In this document: one piece after another, positions 32,226-40,746 of the stretch
Layout of the letters: each line of letters opens with the position of its first letter
How positions within the stretch are numbered: position 1 is the first letter of the stretch
DNA from: Sporichthya polymorpha DSM 43042
Lineage (GTDB): Bacteria > Actinomycetota > Actinomycetes > Sporichthyales > Sporichthyaceae
Direction of reading: 5' to 3'
NCBI RefSeq assembly: GCF_000384115.1
Contig: NZ_KB913029.1
Coordinates: 592,907 to 656,906, forward strand
Length of the DNA: 64,000 nt
The notes under the pieces: model-generated
The model's database searches: none
Seen by the model: the letters and a program-made list of their open reading frames with translations, nothing else
What the model was told of the DNA's origin: nothing
Translations under genes and position numbers: made by a program

Positions 32226-32840
32226 CTAGCGCGGAAGTTCCACGGTCGTGGTGACCCGCACGAGCGCGGGGGCCGGCGGGACCGACCCGAAGCCGAACCG
32301 GACCGGCGGGTCGATCGACGCGAGCGGCCCGAGGTCGGTGCCGTCGAGCCAGGCGACCACGGCGGTGATCGGGCGCAGGTCCTGGGCGCCGTAGTACTCC
32401 CGGCGGCCGTGGCCGGCGCTGCCGACGGTCCGGACGCCGGGCAGCAGCCACCGGGCCGGGCGGTCGATCGCGGAAATCCAGGCCGGGCGCCGGGCCAGCG
32501 GGGGCGGGACGGCGCGGAGCAGGTAGCCGAGCGGCGGCCGGCGGCCGATCTCGAACGCCACGTTCAACGGCCCGGCGGTCAGGGCCCACTCGACGCGGGT
32601 CCGGGTGACCCCGACGTGGGCGATCTCGACGGCGTCGAAGGTGTAGGTCGCGGCGACGAAGTCCGCGACCTCCCGCCGCGGGGCGAGCAGGCGACGGTGG
32701 CCGGAGGCGTCCTCGATCATGACGTCGGTGAAGCCGCCGAACGGGCTGCGGGGCCAGCGGCCGATGACCAGCCGCGTCCCCGAGGCGGTCCCGAGGCCGG
32801 CGATCCAGCCGTCGAAGACCAGCCGCTGGTGACGGGGCAT
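32226..32840 (-). CDS. Conserved hypothetical protein (204 aa)
   Basis: I do not recognise the family. The protein has no signal peptide and no membrane helix, and is rich in Arg, Pro and aromatic residues with an alternating pattern suggesting beta structure (RRPPLGYLLRAVPPPLARRP, then PARWLLPGVRTVGSAGHGRR). Codon use is like its neighbours. Its ATG overlaps the stop of the XRE-cupin regulator by one base (TGATG), so it is probably the second gene of that operon. A function tied to the redox enzyme divergent from the regulator is possible but unsupported. Confidence 0.75.
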   Translation of the reverse strand: MPRHQRLVFDGWIAGLGTASGTRLVIGRWPRSPFGGFTDVMIEDASGHRRLLAPRREVADFVAATYTFDAVEIAHVGVTRTRVEWALTAGPLNVAFEIGRRPPLGYLLRAVPPPLARRPAWISAIDRPARWLLPGVRTVGSAGHGRREYYGAQDLRPITAVVAWLDGTDLGPLASIDPPVRFGFGSVPPAPALVRVTTTVELPR

Positions 32841-33460
32841 CAGTCAGTCCGGTCAGCGGCGCTGCGCTCGCTCGTGCGGCGGGTCCGCGCGCGGACGTGC
32901 ATCCGCTCGCCCTCGCGGCCGAACAGGCTGAGAATCTCGGCGGGGCCGGCGCCGGCGCTGCCGAACCAGTGCGGGACGCGGCAGTCGAACTCGGCCACCT
33001 CGCCGGTGGTGAGCACCAGGTCCTGGTCGCCGAGGAGCAGGCGCACCTTGCCGGACAGCACGTACATCCACTCGTGGCCGTCGTGGGTGCGCAACTCCCC
33101 CGGCTTCGACTGGCCGGCGGGGATGATCATCTTCCAGGCCTGCATCGAGCCGGGCATCCGCGTCAGCGGGATGACGGTGCGGCCGTGCGCCTTCAACGGC
33201 TTCATGCGCAGGCGCGGGTCGCCGACCTCGGGGGCGCCGACGAGGTCGTCGAGCGGGACGCCGTAGGCCGAGGCAAGCGGGAGCAGCAGCTCGAGGCTGG
33301 GCTTGCGCTGGCCGGACTCCAGCCGGGACAGGGTGCTCTTGGATATCCCCGTGGTCGCCTCGAGGCTGGTGAGGGTGATCCCCCGCTGGGTGCGCAGCAG
33401 CTTCAACCGGGTGCCGACCTGCTCGAGGGCGGTCGCGATCGCCGAGTTCGGGTCGGTCAT
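32840..33460 (-). CDS. XRE-family regulator with C-terminal cupin sensor (206 aa)
   Basis: Residues about 15-72 form an HTH_XRE domain (LKLLRTQRGITLTSLEATTG then ISKSTLSRLESGQRKPSLEL). A cupin_2 barrel follows at about 110-185 (RTHDGHEWMYVLSGKVRLLL and GEVAEFDCRVPHWFG), probably binding a small ligand or metal. Such XRE-cupin proteins typically repress or activate the divergent gene, here the thioredoxin-reductase-like enzyme at 33544. The 83-bp gap contains an imperfect dyad at 33469-33497. ATG start at 33460. Confidence 0.92.
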   Translation of the reverse strand: MTDPNSAIATALEQVGTRLKLLRTQRGITLTSLEATTGISKSTLSRLESGQRKPSLELLLPLASAYGVPLDDLVGAPEVGDPRLRMKPLKAHGRTVIPLTRMPGSMQAWKMIIPAGQSKPGELRTHDGHEWMYVLSGKVRLLLGDQDLVLTTGEVAEFDCRVPHWFGSAGAGPAEILSLFGREGERMHVRARTRRTSERSAADRTD

Positions 33461-33468
33461 GGCGTCAT

Positions 33469-33497
33469 TGTTCCCCGGCGGACGCTTCCCGGAAACA
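33469..33497. promoter_or_regulatory. Imperfect dyad between XRE-cupin and oxidoreductase genes
   Basis: TGTTCCCCGG (33469-33478) and CCCGGAAACA (33488-33497) match as reverse complements at 8 of 10 positions, around a 9-bp centre. The location in the short divergent gap makes it a candidate operator for the XRE-cupin protein. Weak on its own. Confidence 0.35.
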
Positions 33498-33543
33498 GCA
33501 ACAAAAGTTGTCGGGGCCGGGACGGCGGAGGCACCGTCAGATC

Positions 33544-34467
33544 ATGAGCGAATACGACGTGGTGATCATCGGTGGCGGGGCGGCCGGGCTGTCGGCGGCA
33601 CTGACGTTGGGGCGGGCGCGACGACGCGTCCTCGTCGTGGACGGTGGAGCGCCGCGGAACGCGCCGGCCGCGCACATGTACGGGTTCCTGTCGCGGGACG
33701 GCCAGTCCCCCGCGCAGCTGCTGGAGCTCGGACGCGCGGAGGTGAAGTCCTACGGCGGGGAGATCACGACCGCCGTGGTCACCGGCATCGAGCGCGCCGG
33801 GACGCGGTTCCGGGTGGCGCTGGAGGGCGACCGCTCCGTGTCGGGCCGGCGGCTGCTGGTGGCGACGGGGCTGCGCGACGTCCTGCCCGAGATCCCGGGG
33901 CTGGCGGAGCGGTGGGCGCGTGACGTCCTGCACTGCCCCTACTGCCACGGGTACGAGGTGCGGGACCAGCGGCTCGGCGTGCTCGGTGGCGGACCCATGA
34001 CCGCGCACTACACGCAGCTCATCCGGCAGTGGTCGGACGACGTGGTGCTGTTCGCGCCGGTCGGGTCGGTGCCGGCGACCGACGCCGCGGGGTACGCGGC
34101 GCGCGGGATCGAGGTCGTCGAGGGCGCGGTGACGCGGACCGTCGTCACGGACGACCGGTTGGTGGGGCTGGAGGTCGGCGCTTTGGATTCCGGGAGCCGT
34201 GTGGTCCCGGTCGACGCGGTGTTCGCCGCGCCCCGGTTCGAGCCGAACGACGGCTTGCTCCGGGCGCTGGGCTGCGAGATCGACGCGGACGGGTGGGTCG
34301 TTTCCGACGCGACCGGGCAGACGACGGTGCCGGGCGTCTGGGTCGCGGGCAACGTTGCGAACCCGCGGGCGCAGGTGATCGTGGCCGCGGGTGAGGGCGT
34401 CGCGGCGGCGGCAATGCTGAACGCGGACCTGGTGGCGGAGGAGGTCGCGGACGCGGTGGCGGCTTGA
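33544..34467 (+). CDS. FAD/NAD(P)-dependent oxidoreductase, thioredoxin-reductase-like (307 aa)
   Basis: The N-terminal FAD motif is VVIIGGGAAGLSAALTLGRA (residues 6-25). A CPYCHGYEV block sits near residue 139, where thioredoxin reductase carries its CxxC. The NAD(P) motif is LGVLGGGPMTAHYTQL, and the C-terminal FAD contact is GVWVAGNVANPRAQV. The spacing fits the short ferredoxin/thioredoxin-reductase-like family often found next to XRE-cupin regulators. CPYC could be redox active. The electron partner is unknown: no thioredoxin gene is adjacent. It is divergent from the regulator and followed after 30 bp by a PPOX gene on the same strand. Confidence 0.9.
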   Translation: MSEYDVVIIGGGAAGLSAALTLGRARRRVLVVDGGAPRNAPAAHMYGFLSRDGQSPAQLLELGRAEVKSYGGEITTAVVTGIERAGTRFRVALEGDRSVSGRRLLVATGLRDVLPEIPGLAERWARDVLHCPYCHGYEVRDQRLGVLGGGPMTAHYTQLIRQWSDDVVLFAPVGSVPATDAAGYAARGIEVVEGAVTRTVVTDDRLVGLEVGALDSGSRVVPVDAVFAAPRFEPNDGLLRALGCEIDADGWVVSDATGQTTVPGVWVAGNVANPRAQVIVAAGEGVAAAAMLNADLVAEEVADAVAA

Positions 34468-34497
34468 GTCGTCGCTGATCGGGGGAAGGATGGGCGC

Positions 34498-34926
34498 ATG
34501 GCGATCTCGCAGCCCCAGCTGGACTTCCTCACCGCGCACCGGATGGGCGTGCTCGTCACGCTGAAGCGGGACGGCCGTCCGCAGCTGTCGAACATCATCT
34601 ACCGCTACGACGCCGAGTCCGGGCGGGTGCAGATCTCCGTCACCGCGGACCGGGCGAAGACCCGCAACGCCGAGCGCGACCCGCGGGTGAGCCTGCACGT
34701 CGCGTCGAAGGACTTCTGGTCGTGGGTCGTGGTGGAGGGTGAGGCCGCGCTGACCCCGGTCGCGGCGGCGCCGGACGACGCGACCGTCGAGGCCCTGGTC
34801 GCGCTCTACCGCGGGCTGTCCGGCGAGCACCCGGACTGGGACGAGTACCGCGCGGTCATGGTCTCCGAGCGGCGGCAGGTCCTGGAGTTCACGATCACCC
34901 ACGCGTACGGGCAGTTGCCTGGCTAG
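34498..34926 (+). CDS. PPOX-class split-barrel protein, probably F420-binding (142 aa)
   Basis: A pyridoxamine-5'-phosphate-oxidase-like split beta-barrel. Typical blocks are LDFLTAHRMGVLVTLKRDGR and PQLSNIIYRYD, then VQISVTADRAKTRNAERDPR and SWVVVEGEAAL. The Lys/Arg-rich DRAKTRNAERDPRV segment is characteristic of actinobacterial Rv1155-like proteins that bind F420. Length is typical. The physiological substrate is not known. It lies 30 bp after the oxidoreductase and could be cotranscribed. Confidence 0.85.
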   Translation: MAISQPQLDFLTAHRMGVLVTLKRDGRPQLSNIIYRYDAESGRVQISVTADRAKTRNAERDPRVSLHVASKDFWSWVVVEGEAALTPVAAAPDDATVEALVALYRGLSGEHPDWDEYRAVMVSERRQVLEFTITHAYGQLPG

Positions 34927-35034
34927 CTGCTCCCCCGTCACGTCGGCGGCGGCGAACGTTTCCGGCTCCTCCTGCGTCCCTGTCCTGACGCCGGGTGCCG
35001 CCGGCGCGTCCCGCCCGCCGTTCAGGGAGCCGAG

Positions 35035-35904
35035 ATGTCCATTTCGTTCCGCCGCGCGTCGCTCAGTGCGGCCGCTGCCGTCGTCGTCGCCGCCGTCGCC
35101 GCCGGGGCGGTCGTGTCCGGGAGCTCCGGGTCGGTCGCCGCAACCGGTGGGGAGCCGGACGCGCGGGCCGTCACCGTCTCGGGCTCCGGGTACGCGAGCG
35201 GGACGCCGGACATCGTGCGGCTCGACCTCGGGGTGCAGCGGTCGGGGCCGGACGTCAACGCCGCCCTCGACACGGCGAACTCCGACATCCGGCGCATCAA
35301 GGAGGTTCTCGCCCGGCATGGGGTGTCCGGCGACGACATGCAGACCTCGCAGCTCTCGATCAACCAGCACTACGGCCCGATCGAGCCGTACGGGGACTCG
35401 AAGCCGATGCCGGCGCCGATGGGCGACGCGCCCGCGGTGGCCGCCGACCCGGCGGCGCCGGCTCCCTCGATTGCGGTGCCGGAGTCCGGCCGGTCGGTGA
35501 TGCCGGTACCGCCCGCGCCGAACGGGTTCGAGGTGCACCAGTCGCTGTCGGTGAAGCTGCGCAACCTGGAGACCGCCGGGAAGGTCATCTCCGAGGCGGC
35601 GGCCGCGGGCGGGAACGCGACGCGCATCAACGGGGTGTGGTTCGAGTTCTCCGACACCGAGAAGCTGACGAAGGACGCGCGGGACGAGGCGTTCGCGGCG
35701 GCGAAGGAAAAGGCCGAACAGTACGCGCGGCTCGCGGGCGGGAGCCTCGGCCGGGTCGTGTCGGTGAGCGAGGGCTCCGAGGGCGGCGGCGGGTTCCCGT
35801 ACCCGGCGGCGGCGCGGGACGCGGGCACCGCGTCGTCGGTGCCGCTGGCGCCGGGCAGCCAGCAGGTGGGCGTGACGACCACGGTGGTGTGGGAACTGAG
35901 CTGA
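35035..35904 (+). CDS. Secreted SIMPL (DUF541) domain protein (289 aa)
   Basis: A signal peptide is visible: basic start MSISFRRASL, an Ala/Val core and an Ala-rich cleavage region near residue 35-40. The mature SIMPL domain (about residues 45-289) shows VTVSGSGYASGTPDIVRLDL, an extended Pro/Ala insertion near 125-160, and the C-terminal block DARDEAFAAAKEKAEQYARL then LGRVVSVSEG. SIMPL proteins form oligomeric periplasmic or surface assemblies with poorly known function, sometimes linked to stress. ATG at 35035. The next gene begins 14 bp after the stop. Confidence 0.88.
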   Translation: MSISFRRASLSAAAAVVVAAVAAGAVVSGSSGSVAATGGEPDARAVTVSGSGYASGTPDIVRLDLGVQRSGPDVNAALDTANSDIRRIKEVLARHGVSGDDMQTSQLSINQHYGPIEPYGDSKPMPAPMGDAPAVAADPAAPAPSIAVPESGRSVMPVPPAPNGFEVHQSLSVKLRNLETAGKVISEAAAAGGNATRINGVWFEFSDTEKLTKDARDEAFAAAKEKAEQYARLAGGSLGRVVSVSEGSEGGGGFPYPAAARDAGTASSVPLAPGSQQVGVTTTVVWELS

Positions 35905-35918
35905 GCTACCGTCGAGGC

Positions 35919-36755
35919 GTGGGGACGGATCTGCGCAGCCGCGTCGGCGGCCTGATCTTCGCGCGCGTGGCCGGGCCGGAGGGCCCGGCCCGCCGCGAGC
36001 GGATCCTCGGCACGCCCGGGCCGCGCTGGTTCGCCGAGGACCGGCCGATCCGGCGGGTGCACGGCGATGCCGCGATGTTCGTCGGTGGGTTGCGGGCGCT
36101 GCTGCTGCAGTCGCTGCACCCGCTGGCGATGGCCGGCGTGGCCGGACACTCGGGCTACCGCGGTGACCCGTGGGGCCGGCTGCACCGGACGAGCGCGTTT
36201 CTCGCGACGACGACGTTCGGCGCGGCCGAGGACGCGCAGGCCGCGGTGGACCAGGTGCGGTCGATCCACGAGCGGGTGCGCGGCACCGCGCCGGACGGCC
36301 GGCCCTACGCGGCGAGCGACCCGCACCTGCTGCAGTGGGTGCACGTCGCGGAGATCGACAGCTTCCTGACGGCCCATCAGCGCTTCGGGTCGCAGCCGCT
36401 GTCGGCGGCGGAGGCCGACGATTACGTCGCGGACGCGGCCCACATCGCGCGCAAGCTCGGGGCGCCGGCGCCGCCGGAGACGGTGGCCGAGCTGACGGCC
36501 TGCCTGGAGTCGTACCGGGCGGAGCTGACGGGGACGAAGGAGGCGCGGGACGCGGCGCGGTTCCTGCTCCTGACTCCCCCGCTGCCCCTCGTCGCCCGCC
36601 CCCCGTACGCGGTGCTGGCGGCGAACGCGGTCGCGCTGCTGCCCGGGTGGGCGAGCCGGGAACTGTGGCTGCCCCGGCTCCCGTTCGCGGAGGCCACGGC
36701 GGTGCCGCTGGGCGGTCACGCGCTGGTGCGCGGGATCCGCTGGGCGATGCGCTGA
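35919..36755 (+). CDS. Oxygenase MpaB family protein (DUF2236) (278 aa)
   Basis: Family hallmarks are WFAEDRPIRRVHGDAAMFVG, LRALLLQSLHPLAMAGVAGH, HRTSAFLATTTFG, IHERVRGTAPDGRPYAASDP and LLQWVHVAEIDSFLTAHQRF. The conserved His residues bind heme b in characterised relatives (Lcp rubber oxygenase, MpaB). Many actinobacteria have several copies with unknown substrates. The GTG at 35919 gives the best N terminus (VGTDLRSRVGGLIF) and lies 14 bp after the SIMPL gene stop. Confidence 0.88.
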   Translation: MGTDLRSRVGGLIFARVAGPEGPARRERILGTPGPRWFAEDRPIRRVHGDAAMFVGGLRALLLQSLHPLAMAGVAGHSGYRGDPWGRLHRTSAFLATTTFGAAEDAQAAVDQVRSIHERVRGTAPDGRPYAASDPHLLQWVHVAEIDSFLTAHQRFGSQPLSAAEADDYVADAAHIARKLGAPAPPETVAELTACLESYRAELTGTKEARDAARFLLLTPPLPLVARPPYAVLAANAVALLPGWASRELWLPRLPFAEATAVPLGGHALVRGIRWAMR

Positions 36756-36879
36756 GCTGGGCTCGTCAGCGGGAGCGGGGAGTGCGAATGTCCGGATCGT
36801 CCCGATCCCGCGGTTCAACCGTGACGCTGCTCAACATCTGAGGCAGTTTCACGCTTTGCGGCCCGGGAATTCTCCGGGC

Positions 36880-37044
36880 ATGGCATTTCTACTGTGGATC
36901 CTCGCGGTTCTCCTGGTGGTCGGCGGCGTGGTCAACCTGCTTCAGGGCCAGATCCTGTTCGGGGTGCTCCTCATCGTCGTTGGTCTCGCGATCGGCCCGG
37001 GTGGGTACTCGATCTTCCGGTCGCGCAGCAGCGCCAGCGTGTAA
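36880..37044 (+). CDS. Small two-helix membrane protein (54 aa)
   Basis: The ATG at 36880 opens a 54-residue protein with two hydrophobic stretches (AFLLWILAVLLVVGGVVNLL and ILFGVLLIVVGLAIGPGGYS) joined by a short loop, then an Arg/Ser tail. The GPGGYSIF block is seen in small actinobacterial membrane proteins of unknown role. A good terminator follows at 37108, supporting expression as a single gene. No function is assigned. Confidence 0.75.
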   Translation: MAFLLWILAVLLVVGGVVNLLQGQILFGVLLIVVGLAIGPGGYSIFRSRSSASV

Positions 37045-37107
37045 CTGCACGTCCCCGTTCCGGACGGAACGGGACAGGATCAGACGAATCGTCAGGTAAT
37101 CCGGCTG

Positions 37108-37144
37108 ACCCCGGCACTCCGCCCGATTGCCGGGGTCCTTCTTT
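37108..37144 (+). terminator. Rho-independent terminator
   Basis: ACCCCGGCA (37108-37116) and TGCCGGGGT (37128-37136) form a perfect 9-bp stem with an 11-base loop, followed by CCTTCTTT. It ends the small membrane-protein transcript and lies 57 bp before the histidine-kinase start. Confidence 0.85.
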
Positions 37145-37200
37145 GGGCCCGGTGCCCCGATTTCCTTCAGGTTGGTCTGCGTCCGGCCGAGATTCAGGAC

Positions 37201-39423
37201 GTGGCCACCCCACTCGGCGACGTGCGTGAACGCGGGCCCTTCAGCCAGCGCGGCCTCGTGCCGCGCATCGTCCCCTATGCGGTGGTTGCCTCGGCCGCGC
37301 TGTTCGTGGGTGCGTTCAACGTGCGGAGCGAGGATGCTTGGCTCTACGCCGGCGTCGCTCTGAGCTATCTGCTGCTGGTGCTGGGGGCGTTCCTGCTCCC
37401 GTGGGATCGGCTGCCGCGGTGGACGCAGTCACTCCTCGCCATGGCCACGCTGCCGTTGGTGGGGGTCCTGCGTGAGGCGACGGGGGACGCCCGGTCCCCG
37501 TTCACCGCCCTGATCTACCTGCCGCTGATGCTGTTCGCGATGCACGGGACCCGCCGTGAGGTGCAGGCGTGCATCGCCGGCATCGGCGTGGTGCTCGCCG
37601 CGCCCCTGATCGGGAGCGGGACCGCGTCGGAGTGGCAGCGCATGGCGCTGAACACCGCGATCGCGGGGTTCATCGGCCTGAACGTGAGTGCTGTGGTGGG
37701 TCGGCTGCGGGACAGCGCTCGCCAGTATGGGGAGACGGAAGCGCGCGCCCGCGAGGCGCGGGACCAGTTCGTCGGTCTCGTCGAGGCGGCGACGCAGTTC
37801 TCGATCATCGCGACCGATGCGAGCGGCGCGATCACGGTGTTCAACGAAGGCGCGGCGCGGATGCTGGCGTACGAGCCCGAGGACGTCATCGGGCGCGTCC
37901 CGACGTTCCTGCACGACCCCGAGGAGCTCGCGGCGCGGGCGGCGGAACTCGACGTCCCGGCGGGGTTCGAGGTGCTCGTGGCGGCGGCGCGGGTCGGTGA
38001 GGCGGACGTCCGCGACTGGACCTACGTGCGCAGCACGGGTGAGCGCATCACGGTGTCGGTGACGGTGTCGGCGGTGCGTGGGCCGGACGCGGTGCCGGTC
38101 GGGTTCATCGCGATCGCGTGCGACGTCACCGACGAGAGGCGCAACGAGACGAAGGTGCGCGAGCAGGCCCAGCGCGCCAGTCTGATCAACGAGCTGACGC
38201 ACGCGATCCGGCAGGACCTGGACCCGGAGTCCGTGCAGCGCCGCGCGGTGACGTCGCTCGGCGATCGACTGGACGCGGACCGCGTCGTGATCCGGCTGGC
38301 GAGCGAGGACGACCCGGTCGGTGTGATCGCGCAGTCGTGGGTGCGCGAGGGTCTGCCCGCGCTGGTGAACTCGGTGGCGCCGCCGGCCGGCATCGCGCGG
38401 CTGTCGCGGCGGGCGCACGGGGACGACACTGCGCTGGTCGTCTTCGACGTCGAGGACGACGCGCGGCTGCGGCCGGGCGAGGCGGCCGAGCTCAGCGAGG
38501 GGTACGGGATCCGCGGGTACCTCGGGTGCCCGATGTGGGTGGGATCGCGGCTCGTGGGCTGGCTGGTCGTGAACACGACGCGGCCGCGGAACTGGACGGG
38601 CAACGAGGTGGCGATCGTGTCGGCGATCGCGCGGACCGTCGGGGCGGCGCTGCTGCAGGCGCAGACGTATCAGCAGGAGCTGGAGATCATCCGGCGGCTG
38701 CGGGAGCTCGACCAGGCGAAGTCGGACTTCGTCTCGTCGGTCTCGCACGAGCTGCGGACGCCGCTGACGAGCATCATCGGGTACCTCGAGATGCTGGTGG
38801 AGGGCGACGGCGGGCCGCTGACCGTCGAGCAGCTGCAGCTGGCCGAGGTGGTCGAGCGGAACTCGCGGCGGTTGCTGGCGCTGATCGAGGACCTTCTGAC
38901 GCTCTCTCATATCGAGGCCGGGCGGACGGAACCCGTGGCGGAACCGGTGGACCTGGCGGCCGTCGTGGCCGACGTGCAGCGCACGGTGGTGCCGATCCTC
39001 GGGGCGCGGGAGCTCGAGGTCGTCGTCGACGTCCCGGAGGACATCGGGTCGGTGCTCGGCGATGCGGGTCAGCTGGAGCGCGTCCTGTTCAACCTGGTGA
39101 CGAACGCGGTGAAGTTCACCCCCGACGGCGGCCGCGTGTCGATCGTGGGCGCCGCGGTCGACGGGCTGGCGCGGCTGAGTGTCTCCGACTCCGGGATCGG
39201 CATCCCGGAGGAGGAGCAGGAGCAGTTGTTCACGCGGTTCTTCCGGTCGTCGGCGGCGCGGGAGAACGCGATTCAGGGCACGGGTCTGGGCCTGGTGATC
39301 GTGAAGTCGATCGTCGAGGCCCACGGGGGGTCGATCTCGGTCGCGTCCCTGGTCGGGGTCGGGACCACCGTCACCGTCGAACTGCCGTTGCTGCCCGTCC
39401 CCGCCGACGTTGTTCTGGCCTGA
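37201..39423 (+). CDS. Sensor histidine kinase with membrane, PAS and GAF domains (740 aa)
   Basis: Domains in order are: a membrane region of about six helices (residues 20-165), a short coiled linker, a PAS domain (about 185-310, ATQFSIIATDASGAITVFNE), a GAF domain (about 330-485), HisKA with the phospho-acceptor in FVSSVSHELRTPLTSIIGYL (about residue 517), and HATPase_c with LFNLVTNAVKFTPDGG, SDSGIGIPEEEQEQLF and GTGLGLVIVKSIVEAHGG. GTG start at 37201. It is followed after 28 bp by a single-domain response regulator, its probable partner. The membrane part plus PAS/GAF suggests combined envelope and cytosolic sensing; the signal is unknown. Confidence 0.92.
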   Translation: MATPLGDVRERGPFSQRGLVPRIVPYAVVASAALFVGAFNVRSEDAWLYAGVALSYLLLVLGAFLLPWDRLPRWTQSLLAMATLPLVGVLREATGDARSPFTALIYLPLMLFAMHGTRREVQACIAGIGVVLAAPLIGSGTASEWQRMALNTAIAGFIGLNVSAVVGRLRDSARQYGETEARAREARDQFVGLVEAATQFSIIATDASGAITVFNEGAARMLAYEPEDVIGRVPTFLHDPEELAARAAELDVPAGFEVLVAAARVGEADVRDWTYVRSTGERITVSVTVSAVRGPDAVPVGFIAIACDVTDERRNETKVREQAQRASLINELTHAIRQDLDPESVQRRAVTSLGDRLDADRVVIRLASEDDPVGVIAQSWVREGLPALVNSVAPPAGIARLSRRAHGDDTALVVFDVEDDARLRPGEAAELSEGYGIRGYLGCPMWVGSRLVGWLVVNTTRPRNWTGNEVAIVSAIARTVGAALLQAQTYQQELEIIRRLRELDQAKSDFVSSVSHELRTPLTSIIGYLEMLVEGDGGPLTVEQLQLAEVVERNSRRLLALIEDLLTLSHIEAGRTEPVAEPVDLAAVVADVQRTVVPILGARELEVVVDVPEDIGSVLGDAGQLERVLFNLVTNAVKFTPDGGRVSIVGAAVDGLARLSVSDSGIGIPEEEQEQLFTRFFRSSAARENAIQGTGLGLVIVKSIVEAHGGSISVASLVGVGTTVTVELPLLPVPADVVLA

Positions 39424-39451
39424 GCGACATCCATCCCCAAGGAGAACTGAC

Positions 39452-39832
39452 ATGGCACGCCTGCTCGTCGTCGACGACGACCCCGACATCCTCGCCCTCG
39501 TCACTGCCCGGTGCCGCAACGCCGGCCACAAGGTGCTGACCGCGACCTCCGGGCAGCAGGCCCTCGAGGTCCTCGGCGAGACTCCCCCGGACGTCGCGAT
39601 CCTCGACGTCGGGCTGCCGATGATGACCGGCTTCGAACTGCTCACCGAGCTCCGCAAGCGCGAGGGCATGACCGACCTTCCGGCCATCTTCCTCAGCGCC
39701 CGCGTCCAGCAGGAGAGCATCGACGCCGGCCGCGAGCTCGGGGCGACCTACCTGACCAAGCCGTTCGTCGCCTCCGCGTTGCTGACCGCCATCGACCGGG
39801 CGCTGCCCACCGACGACGGGGACGGCTGGTAG
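39452..39832 (+). CDS. Single-domain response regulator (126 aa)
   Basis: Only a receiver domain is present. The acidic pocket is VVDDDPDILALV, the phospho-acceptor is Asp52 in VAILDVGLPMM, Thr/Ser is in AIFLSARVQ and the Lys is in TYLTKPFVA. There is no output domain, so it acts by protein contact like CheY/DivK-type regulators or in a phosphorelay. AAGGAG lies upstream of the ATG. The partner is the kinase ending 28 bp upstream. Confidence 0.93.
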   Translation: MARLLVVDDDPDILALVTARCRNAGHKVLTATSGQQALEVLGETPPDVAILDVGLPMMTGFELLTELRKREGMTDLPAIFLSARVQQESIDAGRELGATYLTKPFVASALLTAIDRALPTDDGDGW

Positions 39833-39845
39833 GCCGTCCGCGCGG

Positions 39846-39992
39846 TTACTCCAGCTCCTCGGTCAGGTCCTCCGCGGCCTGGCCGAGGCTTCCGCGGACC
39901 TGATGGGTCTTGTCCTTCGAGTCCTCGACCTTCTCCTCGACCGGATTCATCGATTCCTCGGCCTTGCGCTTCAGGTCGTCGATCTCGCCCAT
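39846..39992 (-). CDS. Small CsbD-like hydrophilic stress protein (48 aa)
   Basis: The ATG at 39992 opens a 48-codon frame reading MGEIDDLKRKAEESMNPVEE then KVEDSKDKTHQVRGSLGQAA and ending DLTEELE. The Lys/Glu/Asp-rich helical pattern and QVRGSLGQAAEDL resemble CsbD-like general-stress proteins and the similar short actinobacterial proteins. AGGACGG lies upstream on the minus strand. It faces the response regulator tail-to-tail with a 13-bp gap. The codon pattern supports a real gene; function is inferred by resemblance only. Confidence 0.7.
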   Translation of the reverse strand: MGEIDDLKRKAEESMNPVEEKVEDSKDKTHQVRGSLGQAAEDLTEELE

Positions 39993-40059
39993 CCGTCCTC
40001 CCGGGTTGGCTGCCGTGGAGATAGGGCTTCCCGGGAGGCGGCGATCGAACCGGGTCGGG

Positions 40060-40497
40060 TCAGCGAACCGGGTCGAGGACCAGGACCGGGATCAGCCGGT
40101 CGGTCTTCTCCTGGTACTCCGCGTACGGCGGGTACGCCGCGACGGCGCGCTCCCACCACTGCGCGCGCTCCTCGCCGCTGACCTCGCGGGCACGGAAGGT
40201 CCCGGTCACCGTGCCGTCCTGCACCGTCACCTCGGGGTTCGCCTGCACGTTCGCGTACCAGGCCGGGTGCTCCGGCGCCCCGCCCTTGCTCGCCACCATC
40301 GCGTACCGGCCCTCGTGCTCGACCCGCATCAGCGGGACGTAGCGCTGCTTCCCGGTCTTCGCCCCCGTCGTCGTGATCAGGACGACCGGGCGGTCCATCA
40401 CCGTCACCCCGTCGGTCGTCCCGGTCCGGAGGATCTGTTCCGTCTGGTCCCGGACCCACGGGGTCGGACTGAGTTCAGCTGACGTCGAATTGCTCAT
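40060..40497 (-). CDS. F420-dependent nitroreductase, DDN family (145 aa)
   Basis: Split-barrel protein of the Rv3547 (Ddn) family, which uses reduced F420. Visible blocks are [40 protein letters not shown] and [20 protein letters not shown], a very typical core. ATG at 40497 ([13 protein letters not shown]). Relatives reduce quinones or nitro-compounds; the native substrate here is unknown. It stands alone, upstream of tRNA-Arg on the opposite strand. Confidence 0.92.
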   Translation of the reverse strand: MSNSTSAELSPTPWVRDQTEQILRTGTTDGVTVMDRPVVLITTTGAKTGKQRYVPLMRVEHEGRYAMVASKGGAPEHPAWYANVQANPEVTVQDGTVTGTFRAREVSGEERAQWWERAVAAYPPYAEYQEKTDRLIPVLVLDPVR

Positions 40498-40582
40498 ACC
40501 CGGAGAAACACGATCCCCCCACCCCCACATTCCCGCCGCTGCGGCGAGCCTCCACCCGCCCGTGGCAGGATTGGCCGTCCCC

Positions 40583-40655
40583 GCCCTCGTAGCTCAGGGG
40601 ATAGAGCACCGCTCTCCTAAAGCGGGTGTCCGCAGTTCGAATCTGCGCGGGGGCA
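40583..40655 (+). tRNA. tRNA-Arg, anticodon CCT
   Basis: The acceptor GCCCTCG pairs with CGGGGGC (one U-G pair), with discriminator A at 40655. The D-arm contains AGCTCAGGGGATAGAGC, the anticodon loop CTCCTAA gives CCT, and the T-arm contains GTTCGAATC. Length is 73, no encoded CCA. A tyrosine integrase starts 91 bp downstream, so the 3' end is a likely attachment site, but I found no second copy of it in the window. Confidence 0.96.
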
Positions 40656-40746
40656 CGCCAACTGACCTGCGGTTTTCCACTCCCGAAGTTCACCAAGCCA
40701 GGCCGCATGGCATGAAACGTGGCATGAACTGTCGTAACCTGCAGAG

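Noticed and set aside
36804-36842. Tiny frame before the small membrane-protein gene
   Set aside because: About a dozen codons with no supporting overlap or conserved pattern; too short to claim.
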